Below, one piece after another: positions 1-11,685 of a DNA stretch of 64,000 bases. Location: contig CM037833.1 of the NCBI GenBank assembly GCA_021234535.1, forward strand, positions 23,032,918 through 23,096,917, written 5' to 3'. The first letter of the stretch is position 1; each line of letters opens with the position of its first letter. Below the pieces are notes generated by a model. The model searched no databases and was not told where the DNA came from. It saw only the letters and a program-made list of their open reading frames with translations. The translations under genes were made by a program, and so were the position numbers. The DNA comes from Stichopus chloronotus (lineage: Eukaryota; Echinodermata; Holothuroidea; Aspidochirotida; Stichopodidae).

Positions 1-2517
1 CCTACTATAGCCAAACCCTGGCACATTTCACCTAAAATCCGCACTGTGTCTTAGTCTAGCTATGCAACGTAAACTAGGCCAGCTTACTTGGAAGTGGGAC
101 TATGCAAATGCAGCTTAACGTGAAGTAGGCCTATTCCTTCTGATGAGAGCAATTACCAGCCAAATGTCCGTTCTACTTTGTACACATTCAGATAAGTCCG
201 ATGTCGAATTGATGAAAGCAGCAGATTTTTGGAGAACAACCGATAAAGCGTTTGGCCGACAGATCATTAAAAAGAATACTAATGGATCCCAGACATATTC
301 TGTATGACACATGGAGCAGTGTAAAAACGAATCAGCAGGCTGTAGCTAAATTCGAGTACAACAAATCGTTCAAAAAAGCTGATTTTACTCTCTTTTTTCA
401 CGTTAACCTTAAATCATTGTCGCTTTCAGCTAAAATACGTGAAGAGGAGACGATGTCATACATCATATCACTGTCAGCATACCATATATTTTCTTCTCCC
501 ATCAGTCTATCAAGTATTCAAGGGAGACATTCAGTTGGAGAATTGTCGGCGCTACCGAAGTTACATCTCTCAGTTCGGAGAGCAGAAGGAACCCTCTTCC
601 GTCAGTCTACCAAAGTGTGGGAGTCATATTATATGGGACCCTTGTGGTGCCATATACTAAGGAGAATGAAATCATAATTGCCTTCGCTTGACAGCAGTGC
701 CCTTTCAAAGGTCAGGTCATATCCCCCAATAAGTTGTGCAGTTTTGTCACACCACAAATTGTATTTCTTGAATTTTGTAATTAATAGCAACTGAAGAATA
801 GATAACCCAAACGAAAATAATGACTCGGGTGAAAACTTCAAGTTGAATTATTAGAAAATAGAAGTCATTTATATAAACGATTTTGCAATTGAGCATGTCT
901 CGAGCAATGGCAATATGTACGGTGGTTGAGGAGTGAGAAGTAAAAGTTAAAATTCTGGGATGCGTTTGTAAGATATAACGAATTTGGGGAATTTTAGGTG
1001 TGAAACACCTAAGACTGGATATTCGCAAGCAAACAAGTCACAATGTGATATCATATGAAATGGGTTCGAATATAAGGGCTGAATGAAATATAATCTGGCA
1101 CAGATTGATCCTTTCATTTTATTTATCGCAATTGTGACTATCTGCATTTACGGTTTTTAAGACATTAACATTCTTCGGGCAGCCTACACGTCAGGTAGAT
1201 GCCATAGATTAAATCATTGAAATAACATGATTATGTTTTTCATGCTTTGCTTTGGGATAAGCTAGACGTTTTGTGTGTGATGCATTTTTTTTTGGATGAG
1301 ATAAACGAGTATGAGTTCTGACCACTTTATGCTACATAAACATTTACGCTTTGTGTAAACCATTTGGAAGAAATATACTCAAGACAATGAAAACTGCTTA
1401 GCAAACTTTCTATAGTTATTCCCTTGGTATACAGTTGTAGTAGGGATAGGCTTCAGTTTGGGATTTCGCTTCTTTTACTATACAGAGGTTAGTCTATGGC
1501 ACATAGTGCGCTATACGCTGGTTCAGCAGTAAAATTTTTCTTTCGAAAAGAGCCTTCTTTGAAGAAAGTCCATAGAATATCCATGGACAAACGTCAGTTA
1601 TACTGCACTTGCCTGACTTGGCATAATAGAGGCTATGCTCATATCTGCTGTTACTTTTCTAAATTTAAAGATGAATAATTCGTGAGAGCACAAAAAATTG
1701 TTTTAAGCCTGGTAACGCACAAAGAAATAAGCTGTAATTAAGCCCTAGCTGTAAGGAGAAGATACAGATGTTACTGAAAAATGCAGGCTACAAACTGGCT
1801 GTTTTCAAATATGAGCCAACATTAACAAAAGGTTTATGTTAACTGTTTCAAAAAATCGTTTCACATCATAGGATTAATGCCCACGTGCGTCTTTTAAATG
1901 AAGTCAACAGAATTAAAATTATTCGTAATAAATTTTAAAAGCAGATGTAAAATTTTGTTTGATACAGTAATAATTTAAAATTTTAAAGTAAATATACATC
2001 ATAGGTTCTGTAGTATCACCTATAATAATGTTGCTCAATTTGATCACAAACCTGCTTACGTTGTACTTTTCTGTGGTGGATGTTTCAGTGGTTGTGATGC
2101 AGTAGAACTATGGTTTTAAATATGAAATTTTTGTTCTTCTAAATGGAGTAATGATGCAGGTGGCAATCTCGCTAATTTCCAAAGGTCAAAAGCCTCCATG
2201 CATTTCTCACATTCAAACATGTATATAGCTTATCTTGTCAATGATAACGTTAATTAACTTTCACTCTCAAAATGATAGTAATATGTAGTATTGATGTTTA
2301 TTCAAAGCATCTTAGCAAGTAGTCGCTTTTTACGATATCGGTATCGATATTACGAGGTCTTGTTTTTGTAAAATTATGTAGTCACTTTCAAAAATTTCAT
2401 CAAAGATGACTTCATGAATATGATTCTACAAACCATTGGTGACACAAACAGATCGGTGGTTACCTGACGTCACGTTGCCTATTACACGACAAAGAAAGAG
2501 ACAAATCTGCATAGAAA
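1..2517. other. Left flank, no gene recognised
   Basis: AT-rich sequence before gene A. An open frame at 252-677 (+) is 141 codons but lacks an ATG at its start and has no recognisable domain. The remaining open frames are short and look like chance. I see no DEG/ENaC exon here. From about 2521 the sequence begins to resemble the upstream flank of gene B near 21258, so the duplicated unit may begin about 300 bases before the gene A start codon. Confidence 0.4.
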
Positions 2518-2704
2518 GTGAACTCATTCCGTTTCAATAAGTTTGAACGTCGTCTAACTCTCCGTCAAATAATCTGACCATACCCCTTATCAAAATAATA
2601 ATCGAAAGATTATCCCGAGTGTGGAATATCTTATTACTTCCGTTACTCATTGTTCTCATATACTTCCTCTTCACTTTAAAAAAGAAAAAAATTGACTCAA
2701 TGTA

Positions 2705-2726
2705 TTTACTTCCTGCTTTCGATAAT
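2705..2726 (+). promoter_or_regulatory. Conserved 5' block shared with gene B
   Basis: Twenty-two bases are identical to 21403-21424, the same distance class upstream of the start codon (131 bases here, 146 in gene B), while the surrounding sequence has drifted. The block contains ACTTCCT (an ETS-type core read in reverse) and GATAAT. Retention of a short identical block in otherwise diverged flanks suggests proximal promoter or 5' UTR function. A first-exon or UTR role is equally possible, and no transcription start can be assigned. Confidence 0.35.
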
Positions 2727-2835
2727 GATAACACTGTCACGACTTTTTTTTTTCTTTTTTTACATTAAATACGCATGTTGATAACACTGAATACAAGAAC
2801 ACTTTGGAAAGAGTGCTGAAAGCAGTACGTTTAAA

Positions 2836-3180
2836 ATGAAGACAAATACAAACCAAAGAGAGATAACTAAATTGGAATCCTTAGAATGTGAGATTCCAGA
2901 GGGTGATGGAGAAGAAGGTTTCTCCAAAATATGCACCGACTTTGCCGAGATGACCACAGCCCATGGGATACCGAACATCATCACCAGCAAAACTCTCATC
3001 TGGAGATTGGTATGGGCAACAATCGTCATCACAGCTTCTCTTTTGTTCTTCATCCAGGGATATCAACTACTTCATAACTTCCATTCCTTTCATACGAATG
3101 TGCACTTGATTCACAGCGAAACTGCTGAGTTTCCAGCAGTTACAATATGCAATTTTAATATGCTCAGACGCTCCAAAGTG
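2836..3180 (+). CDS. Gene A exon 1: N-terminus, HG motif, TM1
   Basis: Encodes residues 1-115 and ends in phase 0 before GTAAGT. The N-terminal 30 residues are acidic and differ from gene B. From residue 32 onward the protein is almost identical to B. It contains the family HG motif in AHGIPNII, the first membrane segment, and FPAVTICNFN just outside the membrane. Confidence 0.92.
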
Positions 3181-6100
3181 GTAAGTTTACCAATCATAAC
3201 TTAACAAGGAATTTTTGTCTATACGAGTCTAGTTGACTACTTTTAACACATCGGATTTTATGTTCAATGTTTCTGACCAAATTCTAGACAGATTCCTTTA
3301 AATTAAAAAAAAAAAAAAATTTACAGGCTGCATTAATGCGAAATTCATGTCAGTGGCTTATACTAGTACAAAAACTCTTCTACTGAACGTAAATTCAAGG
3401 CAAAACTACATTTTTGGTATATATCAATATAAAGAAAACAAATTTCAATGTTGGTTAGTGTAAAGATGTATACGTTGTTAATTTCTCTCAGCTGATGAGC
3501 ACCCAATCATCTGTGCCTTTCATTTATAGTTGAATTGCAAACAATTTCGTAAGTTTTCAGTGCAGCACATGTCGATATAGACTCTGATTCAACCAGGAGA
3601 ACCTAGCTGATACTAAGAAGCTCAACATGGGGACTTTTAAAAAATAATGAAATAACCTCTTCAAACCATACGAATTTTGTAACTTTTGTAACTTCGTAAC
3701 TTTTGTAACTTTTCTGAAATTTACTTTTAGCGACATCGATCTCATCAATTGTCCCTTAGGGAACATATCCAACATGTTTCATTACTCCAGTAATAACTTT
3801 CTGGTCAGATGTCAGATGTAGACTAGTCTACTACTTAAATACGCAAATACAACCGTTCTGTGACCTCAATTAAGTTGAACACAATCGTCGTGATTTTATA
3901 CACCAAAACACAAGCGTTCACTCGTTCGGCCTGCACTCCGTATTGATCCCCTGCTCGGTGCGGTGTGTGGTTGTGAATCGTCGCTGGATAAATGTTAACT
4001 TCATTTTCATGAGAAAGATGGGAACAGTTTACACGTTGAAGATACACTTCACCGGTGATACGTGTGTGTAAGTTTCATATCTGATAGTTCTCACGAATAT
4101 CCAGATTTATATGGACACAAAACCACTACTTGAGTGTATATGGATTAACTACACTCAGAGAATTATTTACCTAAATTATGTAAAATAAGAACTCCATAAA
4201 TTTTATGTAAAATTAATGTAAGCAGTATTTGTAAATTTTACATAATTTTGGTTAATTTTACTACATTTTAGAAAAATTGTTATATCATAATGTAAGACTT
4301 ACATTAACTGTGTGTAAAATTTTACCAAAAAGTTATGGAGTTCTTATTTTACTTTACGTTTTAGTGAGTGTAGGGAATTGTTCTGTAGCCACTTCGTAAG
4401 AATCCCTTATAAACAAACCAACCCAAACATGCGGGTAGATTTCCTTCTTCGGTCGAACAGAATAATAATTTGTGATGGAATCAATGTGTTGTCAAGTTAA
4501 TATCGGTCAAGTCAAATGTTCGTGATTGTTTTCTTTCTAATACTTCATTCCTTTAAATTCAAATTCAGACGCAAAACAAACACCTTCAGCAATTTGCCAA
4601 TTATGGCGATTTTTGGGAAACTGACGCAAATATTGCAGACTACAGTTGGCTTTGGGACAGTAGCCTTTTCTGGCTAAATGATGTTAAAATTGATGAAGGT
4701 AATTTGTCTCATACATTTTCTTTCTCTCTTATGATATCATCTTTTTTCGTCATTAATCTACTGAGAGTGTTGATATATGTTGCAGACATCTTTAACAGCA
4801 GTATCTAAATCAATAATGTTTTTACAATGAATATCATTCCCTACGTACTATCCGTACATAATCGCTGGTGGACGTCCAATCACTGAGGTCACATGTTATA
4901 TGTAATTAATAGTGGTGTTTGGATTGTGAAAGTGTACTTGTCCCTCCTTATTAAAGTCCATTTTAGAGATGTCTTGCTTTGTATCCCATGTCTTCTATTT
5001 GAACAAGACATTGCACGCTACCACTTTTCGTTATTTGCGTTCAGTTACTTGTTGTTTACTTTATGGTTGCGTTGAGTAATCTTCGTCATTGTCTCCATGA
5101 AAACCTCTTATTAAATTGTGTTGTAAATTATGCATATCTCAGGAAAGGTTTGCGTTCTCTTAAAAAAAGTAACGGCAATATTCCTATTCATTTATGTCTC
5201 AAGGATTCAATGCAGGTAGTTCTCAAGCAACTAGCGGTTCAGACTCTAGCTCTGCCTCAACTTCTAGGTCTGATCCAAGCCCTAGGTCTGACTCAACCTC
5301 TAACTCTGATTCACGTTCTAGTTCTGACTCGACTTCTAGTTCTGAATCAAGCTCCAGTTCTGACTTTAAATGGCTGTATGACATCACCTGGGATTCTGAC
5401 TACTGGTTCTACGATGCCCCATTGTGGGATGGCTCGACATTAACGGACGAAAAGTTTGAACACATAGTTGATAACACATGGGACCTTGTAAAAATGGAGA
5501 ATCTTACGAAGAAAGACCTCAGAGAGATGGGACACCAAGCGGACAATTTTATTTTGAATTGTAAATTCAACAAGAAAAATTGTGACGAAAGGTAACTAGA
5601 TGCTACTTTACAAATCTTTGTTAAAGAAACCACAGTCAACGATCACAAAGTTATACAATGATTCCATACATGTATATTCACGAACGGCTATGTAAGAAGT
5701 ATATACTATTTAAGTACCGTATATAATCCAACACAAGTATATAAGCAATTTTTAGTATTCTGGTATTCAACATTAAAGTAAACAGTGAGAGTACTAGCAC
5801 ACAAAATATAAAAAAGAAAAAATGTATTTGAAGTGCATTTGTCACACTGTGCTTCATTATAGGTTTGTTAATATTTTATTGTAGGAAAGTATGAATACGT
5901 GAATAAAATGACTTGTAGCTTAACGCTCTTTATGTGAAGCCCGTCAATGCAAAATAATGTAACAATTAAGGTTTACAAATGATAGAGTCTATTTTTGCAT
6001 TTCTGTGGATATCTTCACGTAAAACGTAGCACTTGTAACAGGGACACATGCGGAAGTCCATCTTACCAAAGGGAAACAACACATTTCTTGTTTACGTAGT

Positions 6101-9100
6101 TGAAAAGACACTATTAAGAATTAGAACGGACCGATTATGAGTAGGCTGAGGCTCAATGAGTAGGCTGAGGCGCAAGTAACATTTAGAGAAGTTGAGCTTG
6201 TCGTGAATCGTTATCGTGGGGTGCTGGTAGTAGTATGAAAATAATTCCCCTTAACGTGCAATATGTAAATCCTTCGAATTGAACGAATTTCAACCCAAGC
6301 ATATGACTATGTTATGTACAATGTTAACTCAAGCACTTTTTTTTATTGCGTTTCAATCTATCTTGTGATTTACAGAGACTTTACGTTATTCCAAAATAAG
6401 GAATATGGAAACTGTTTTTCATTCGACGTTCAGGGGAGTAACAGAAACGAACGTCGAGTCAGCAAAGCGGGGAGTCATTATGGTAAACAAAATTATATAA
6501 TAAAATGATAATTTAGATACAGTATGCCTTCCTGACTGAACAGAGTTATTCAATTACTTCTATAAATTTAAACTTCTCTTGTAAACTAGTACTTGTTGTA
6601 TTGCGCTAGAATTTCATAATATTCACTGGATAGGACACTTGACTTTCCGAAATTGGTCAATATTCCTTAGGTCTACACCTTACACTTTTCATTGAGTACC
6701 CGGAATACATATTGACGGAAGAATCTGGCGTTAGGCTTCTTATTCATCCACGAGGTAGCTTCCCACATCCGGAAGAAGTTGGTATCTCACTCTCTCCTGG
6801 TTTTGCGACTTCTATTGGAATTCGACAGGTACGTTATTTCCAGTTAATATTTATATTACGTCATAAAGACTTCCTCATGAAGTCAATTGAATGAACATGT
6901 TTTACATCTTTATCTATTTTCAGGTAGAGCTTCAAAGATTGAAATATCCTTACGGTGACTGTACCGATGACCAAGACAATGAGGGAAGTAACAGTAACAT
7001 CTTTAAAGGTTACGAATACGGAATCGTGTCCTGCCAGAAACTCTGCAGACAGTCTCACTTGATAGCAAAATGCAAATGCGTGGATGACCTTTACACCGAT
7101 GATAAAGAGTTACCATGGTGTAAAGGGAAAAGGGCAGGTAATGATAACTAATAATCATGTACCGTATGCCACTGTAGGAACTCACCAAGTTTCATAGTGA
7201 CATTAGATTTTGTATTCTCCAGTTGCTTGGAAATGATATCTAGGATTTCAATTCACAGTGCTCTGAGAATCAAATTGTTAAGTGTAATTGTGAATTGTGT
7301 CTGCCTGGATCATGACACCAAATATATAGTTTTGCTTTGTTAGGTTTCACATTCGTGTCTCAAAACAAATTTAAGTTCTTTGTGGCTTAGTCGATAAAGG
7401 AAATATCAAACATTTTCAACTAGCGACGATCACAACATAACGACAACCGTGTTTGTCCTTCTATCGCTACCCGGGATTCCGTTGAAATACGATACCTCTC
7501 GTCTATCATAACGTCCGGTGTGATTATAATGCACACACTTGATGTAATGAGAGGAAAAATGTTAAATGTGAGCATTAAGGCCCCGGTCTGAGTTTGGCAG
7601 CTAATTTAAATGGCAGAAAGGTGTGTTTTTCCCATGTTTCCCAAACAAAAACGTAATCGACAGAATGAATTTTAGGCCAAAGAAGCTATAAAGGTGTGTG
7701 AGAGGCGATGCTCTCAATGCGACGACGGAACTCCTTGAGAGGTGACATTTGCAATGTCACTCGGCAAATGGAACAAAATAGTCATATTTCAGAGATTAAT
7801 TCTCTGAACTACCGAAATTACGTCGGTAAGAAACCAGAACATAGTTCATCTGGGTAGGTCGTCCTCAAATTAACTTACATAATTTTTACTCCATTAGAAT
7901 GTCCTCGGCAATTACGTTTTTCTCTGAGAAAACTTAGAGTGGTGCTTTACAATAGAGAGTGCAATTGTGAGAGGACCACGTGATCAATTAAATCAAAAGA
8001 AGAGCGATAACACTACCTTGACACAGCCGTCTCTCCCATCACACAAGTACCACTTTTGACTGTATTTAGGTATACAAGATTTTTTTTTTATTGGATTCTC
8101 AATCCATGAAATGGAAATCTATTGACAACTATCCAGAGTGACAATCGTAAACACTTGACTGATGAGAGGGCGTAATATTACATGTGCACGTTTTACAGAT
8201 TATGTCAGTGTTGCATGGTTGTCACGTGCTTATTTCAATCTAAATTTGATCTTTACTGAGTAATGAGCATAGATACGCAGGAGCACCATTGTAGGTCAAC
8301 ATCAAGGATGTCAGACATTTGCAACAGTTACAAAGAGCGATTTATCTTTCGGGTAAAGCTAACTTTATGCCAAATTTTATTCCTGACAAAATTACAGGAG
8401 CACATTTTGTATTTTAAGAATTCTTTTACGATTAGCCCAACACGATACCTATATGATCATTGCAGACAACACAGAAACAAACTATGAAAGGCAACATTGG
8501 TCTAAGTTTATTTTTGAGTGGTGATGTATAGTAAGCGAGTGCCAAGAAGATTGAAAAATATATTTTTTTTTTACGTGAGGCAGGACAAAAACTAGTCATT
8601 TCAATTGATTTTATGTTTATCCCATATCTTGAAATTATTTTTTCGTTTTATGAACAAAGCAGAAGGTAAAGCCAAGCACACGCGACATATGATGATATTA
8701 CCAAACAATAATGACGTTTTCTTCTGCACGTCTCTAAGCTCATTTTCTCGTTCAAAACAGCTAATGGTTCTTTTTGACTTCCCGCAATATTTTCCACACT
8801 TGGCAACATGTCAAGAGAGACGAGCACTACAAGTAAACTTTGTCAGTTAAACGTCTAATGAAAACAAAAATATTTTGTTTTAATTATCAACAATATCATA
8901 AGAATAAGAGAAAAACTCTCTCACCTAGCGCATTGCCTATCTCACTTCCACATTTTTTTTATACTGCTTCTTAAATTTCTTTTTATTCTTGCCAGAGGTG
9001 TGCGTTCAACACATTGACAAGAAGTATCACACCGGAAAACTTGAATGTGATTGCCCTGCTCCCTGCCAGTATGTATTTTGTTGCCTGGGAATTACCCCTC

Positions 9101-11685
9101 GGACAAATACTCCAGTCTTCTACCATCAGGTTTAAGACACCCACTGAGATATTATCGGGGGGGGGATCTCTCCAGGGGTATTTGTCACGTCACTATTGTG
9201 TTTCCTAAAATAAAATTCCTTCTATCAATGACAATTATGACATGCCCCCTCATTTCGTAATCACTATATCACCCATTCGTTGTTTTTGTGTAGATATCTT
9301 TTCTTTTTATGAAATGCATTCGTTAACAGGAATATTTAATAGGGCATATATAATTGGAAGATGCTTAAAATAAAATGTAGTACAAATCCACATCAAAATC
9401 GCAATAGTATGATGATACTGTATATCAATGGATTGAACCCGTTTTCTGTCTTGTGTAATGTGTAATATTTGCTTCACCCTGTATGGCTGAGCAAAGTTCA
9501 GTCATTGCATGATTATATTTCTGTCATTTGCTAGGGTCAACAATGCAACTGAACTGATGGATGACTTTATGGATGATTTTATTTAAACATTGTAGCAAAT
9601 TCTGTTTCGATCCATGTAAAACACTCTTATTTCCTTTGTTTAGTGAAACTGTTTACAACACGCAAGTAAGTTCAAGCGCTTGGCCTGTCGAATCGTATGC
9701 TGTAAGTATGTACATATGTACTATATTTTTTTAATTATTAGCCACAGTGCCCCTAGAGTATTCTTGCATACTAGCTAACATATTCTGATGTATAGATTTG
9801 CGAAAACAGTAACAGTAATTGCTGTTGAACCACAACAACAACAACTGAAGTAAACACTTCATCCAGCTCATTGACAATTGGGCCGTATCAAAATCAAAGA
9901 GAGAGAGTTAGTCAACGAAGTAAAAACAAAACCAAGCTGAAATTGGGATGCAATAAGCACCGAATTCACATCCTGCAATGAACACTTTAGTTTCAATTTT
10001 CCTGCAATTATTTTGTCTGAAAGACTTGGGGATAATTAACATAAATTTGTGTTTCTTGAAATCTGACAGTAGGTTAGTCTTCATAGTTCACGACTCCTAC
10101 CTGGCGTCCAATAAAAAATGACACAAAGGTATGGAAAGTAACAGACAATGACAACGAAATAGAAAGGAACAACGATATAAGAAAGGATAAATATAATATG
10201 GAACAGGAAACATACTTTAAAAAATGTGTATAGCGCAGCGCGCTTGCTAAACTGCAAAAGAAATGTTTGAAAACCGTTAGAGGTGAGAAGTATATCTTAA
10301 AATGGAATCCATTCATAACGTATGGTCTATGTTTGAATCTTACCAAAGAAGTAACCGACGAAATGTGTGTAAATGCTGCACTCCCAGACGTTACTTATTA
10401 ATATTCTTTTCCAGGACACTTTGCAGCAACACCTGAACAAATCGGTAGAAAATCTGTGGAAGGTATGGGAGGACATATCTGTAGCAAGGTAGATGTAATC
10501 TTCATTCAACGATACTCTTAAGTCTAGTAATCAACCTGAGTAGGCCTAGTGATCAACAAGGGATAGGCTTTTTCTGTGCTAAAAGACCAATAAACCTCCA
10601 AGCATTTCAACCAAACAAGACGAAGTGTTTTTTGTTTTGCTCTCTTTAAGTGAAATTACCCAAGGCATAAATTGATAATATGATAGGAAACTTCCAAAAA
10701 GTTTGCTCTGTAATTCAACTTTTTGCCACAGGGGAACCGACCACCTGAATATCACAAACGTCATTGCTTTAGTTCACAAAGGAAAGAAAAATAAAGAATA
10801 TGAATTATCGTAACTTACAGAAAAAACAAAAAAGTAAATGCTGTAATATCTGTAACTAGCCTAGTCTGGAACCATTTAGCTAATTATTTAGCTTATTATT
10901 ACATTAGGCTATATAATTTTCATTGTAACTTCAAACATGAACGATTGGTTATAATTATTTGGTTTTATTCTATAACCAATTGTGTTGTTCCATGACATTG
11001 TAGAATTCATTTCAAACCAGCCTTGGTGTAGCAGTTGTACTTTTTTGAAAGATGGTATAGTTAAGTATTGGGTTTTTTTTTTATTAAGAGAAATCTTATT
11101 AACATTTTTGTTGTATTTTCCAATGAGAACTTTTCCCACTGTCAATTGCACTGTTTTTGGCTGACGTACAAAGTGTTTTAAGTAATCAATACTTATTAAC
11201 ATCTTCTTCTTAAGAAATGCGTATTTGTAACGGTGTCTGTATTCACTCCTTTACGATTTCAGGAAAAACCTCGTTCGCGTGAAAATTTATTTCGAGGAGC
11301 TGAACTATCAATTAATAGAACAAGTCCCGTCTACTAGCGTGAGTAGATTATGGCGTGCAGCATAACGAAAGAAACATAGGCTAATTACAAGATAAGAACT
11401 GTTTCGTTATGCTTTGCTTTTCGACGACACACAGTTATATTCCTGTTACCATCGCAAATTCACCAAAGTCGTGGAAATAATTCCGAAATAAGCAAACCTG
11501 TCATAACATTTTTTTTCTTTTTTGGTTCAAACTATTTTTCATCATCCCTGCAGGTCCCCGGTTTGCTTGGAACCATCGGTGGCCTTCTTGGCTTATATTT
11601 GGGATTCTCCGTCATCACAATCACCGAGATCTCTCTGTTTGTATCGAGGGTCATTATTTTGTTGTTCAAGGTCCTCAAACGATAA
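2836..11685 (+). CDS. DEG/ENaC-family sodium channel subunit, gene A (11 exons, intact)
   Basis: Joined exons are 2836-3180, 4569-4698, 5216-5591, 6376-6482, 6671-6828, 6924-7137, 8996-9068, 9644-9701, 10415-10488, 11263-11338 and 11554-11685: 1743 coding bases, 580 residues, in phase throughout with GT/AG junctions. Visible features are the HG gating motif (43-44), TM1 (about 54-75), FPAVTICNFN (99-108), a Ser/Asp-rich insert (159-208), a cysteine-rich extracellular domain including SLSPGFATSIGIRQ (359-372), and TM2 with GLYLGFSVIT (550-559), which contains the G-x-S selectivity filter. In this family three subunits form a plasma-membrane cation channel, usually sodium selective. The length is normal. 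The gating stimulus (acid, peptide, bile acid, mechanical or constitutive) cannot be read from the sequence. The start is the first ATG in frame and aligns with gene B. Possible polyA signals (AATAAA) occur at 12568 and 12681. Confidence 0.9.
3181..4568 (+). other. Gene A intron 1
   Basis: Begins GTAAGT and ends TTCAG. It contains short A-tracts near 3305 and a complete TA-flanked MITE at 4150-4372. No other coding exon is recognisable in it. Confidence 0.6.
4150..4372. mobile_element. TA-flanked MITE, copy 1
   Basis: About 223 bases with inverted ends: TACACTCA at the left and TGAGTGTA at the right. A longer imperfect match includes ATAAGAACTCCATAA near both ends. A nearly identical copy lies at 35339-35560. 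Both can be read as CACTCA...TGAGTG flanked by a duplicated TA, which is typical of Tc1/mariner-like non-autonomous elements. It has no coding capacity. Confidence 0.75.
4569..4698 (+). CDS. Gene A exon 2
   Basis: 130 bases after a TTCAG acceptor, ending in phase 1 before GTAATT. It encodes residues 116-158, the start of the extracellular domain, with aromatic and acidic residues (GDFWETD, SWLWDSS). The matching gene B exon is also 130 bases and reads DFWETG and GWLWDSG. Confidence 0.88.
5216..5591 (+). CDS. Gene A exon 3: Ser/Asp-rich insert and first extracellular cysteines
   Basis: 376 bases, phase 1 in and phase 2 out. The first 50 codons encode a Ser/Asp-rich stretch built on an 18-base repeat that gene B lacks; the B exon is 117 bases shorter. 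The rest reads LTKKDLREMGHQADNFILNC followed by KFNKKNC, the family's conserved segment leading to the first extracellular cysteine pair. Confidence 0.88.
5251..5358 (+). repeat. 18-bp coding minisatellite, six units
   Basis: Six tandem units of 18 bases start with TCTG(A/C) and encode hexapeptides such as SDSTSN, SDSRSS and SDSTSS. The period is exactly six codons, so unit gain or loss keeps the frame. The array is absent from the paralogous exon of gene B. Confidence 0.85.
5592..6375 (+). other. Gene A intron 3
   Basis: 784 bases from GTAACT to TACAG. AT-rich, with no coding or repeat structure that I can assign. It includes a short local duplication around GAGTAGGCTGAGG near 6138-6170. 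Confidence 0.55.
6376..6482 (+). CDS. Gene A exon 4
   Basis: 107 bases, phase 2 in and phase 1 out, encoding residues 284-319. It contains NKEYGNCFSF, the conserved family segment with the third extracellular cysteine. The corresponding exons of B and C are also exactly 107 bases. Confidence 0.9.
6671..6828 (+). CDS. Gene A exon 5: conserved beta-ball/palm segment
   Basis: 158 bases, phase 1 in and phase 0 out, encoding residues 320-372. It opens with LHLTLFIEYPEYI and ends with SLSPGFATSIGIRQ, the best conserved extracellular signature of DEG/ENaC channels. The reading frame is intact here, unlike in B and C. Confidence 0.92.
6924..7137 (+). CDS. Gene A exon 6: cysteine-rich thumb region
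   Basis: 214 bases, phase 0 in and phase 1 out, encoding residues 373-443. It carries six or more conserved cysteines in order: GDC, SCQKLC, KCKC and PWC. The matching B exon is also 214 bases and closely similar. Confidence 0.92.
7138..8995 (+). other. Gene A intron 6
   Basis: 1858 bases from GTAATG to GCCAG. Several open frames occur (for example 8263-8487 and 8605-8850), but none matches the paralogous intron of B or any recognisable domain. Treated as non-coding. Confidence 0.5.
8996..9068 (+). CDS. Gene A exon 7: ECDCPAPC motif
   Basis: 73 bases, phase 1 in and phase 2 out. It encodes EVCVQHIDKKYHTGKLECDC and then PAPC, the last extracellular cysteine cluster. The donor is GTATGT. The matching B exon is 74 bases and is shifted out of frame by the extra base. 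Confidence 0.88.
9644..9701 (+). CDS. Gene A exon 8: ETVYNTQ...WP segment
   Basis: 58 bases, phase 2 in and phase 0 out. It encodes ETVYNTQVSSSAWPVESYA. This corresponds to the family stretch after the last cysteine that ends in WPS-x-x-Y. The B exon has the same length. Confidence 0.9.
10415..10488 (+). CDS. Gene A exon 9
   Basis: 74 bases, phase 0 in and phase 2 out, encoding residues 488-511 (LNKSVENLWKVWED). In the family this is the helical stretch running down toward the membrane. The B exon has the same length. Confidence 0.86.
11263..11338 (+). CDS. Gene A exon 10: pre-TM2 palm strand
   Basis: 76 bases, phase 2 in and phase 0 out. It encodes KNLVRVKIYFEELNYQLIEQ, the family's N-x-x-x-V-x-V-(F/Y)-(F/Y)-E-E-L-N-Y signature just before TM2. 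B and C have exons of identical length. Confidence 0.92.
11554..11685 (+). CDS. Gene A exon 11: TM2, selectivity filter, stop
   Basis: 132 bases ending in TAA at 11683. It encodes VPGLLGTIGGLLGLYLGFSV followed by ITITE, containing the G-F-S form of the G-x-S selectivity filter, and a 20-residue tail ending KVLKR. The cytoplasmic tail is short and has no PY (PPxY) motif of the kind that recruits Nedd4 in vertebrate ENaC. Confidence 0.93.
   Translation, partial: VPGLLGTIGGLLGLYLGFSVITITEISLFVSRVIILLFKVLKR

Noticed and set aside
252..677. 141-codon open frame near the left edge
   Set aside because: It has no ATG at its start, no recognisable domain, no splice context, and is not conserved in gene B's flank.
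5063..5443. 126-codon Leu-rich open frame overlapping gene A exon 3
   Set aside because: It is an out-of-frame shadow of the 18-base Ser/Asp repeat.
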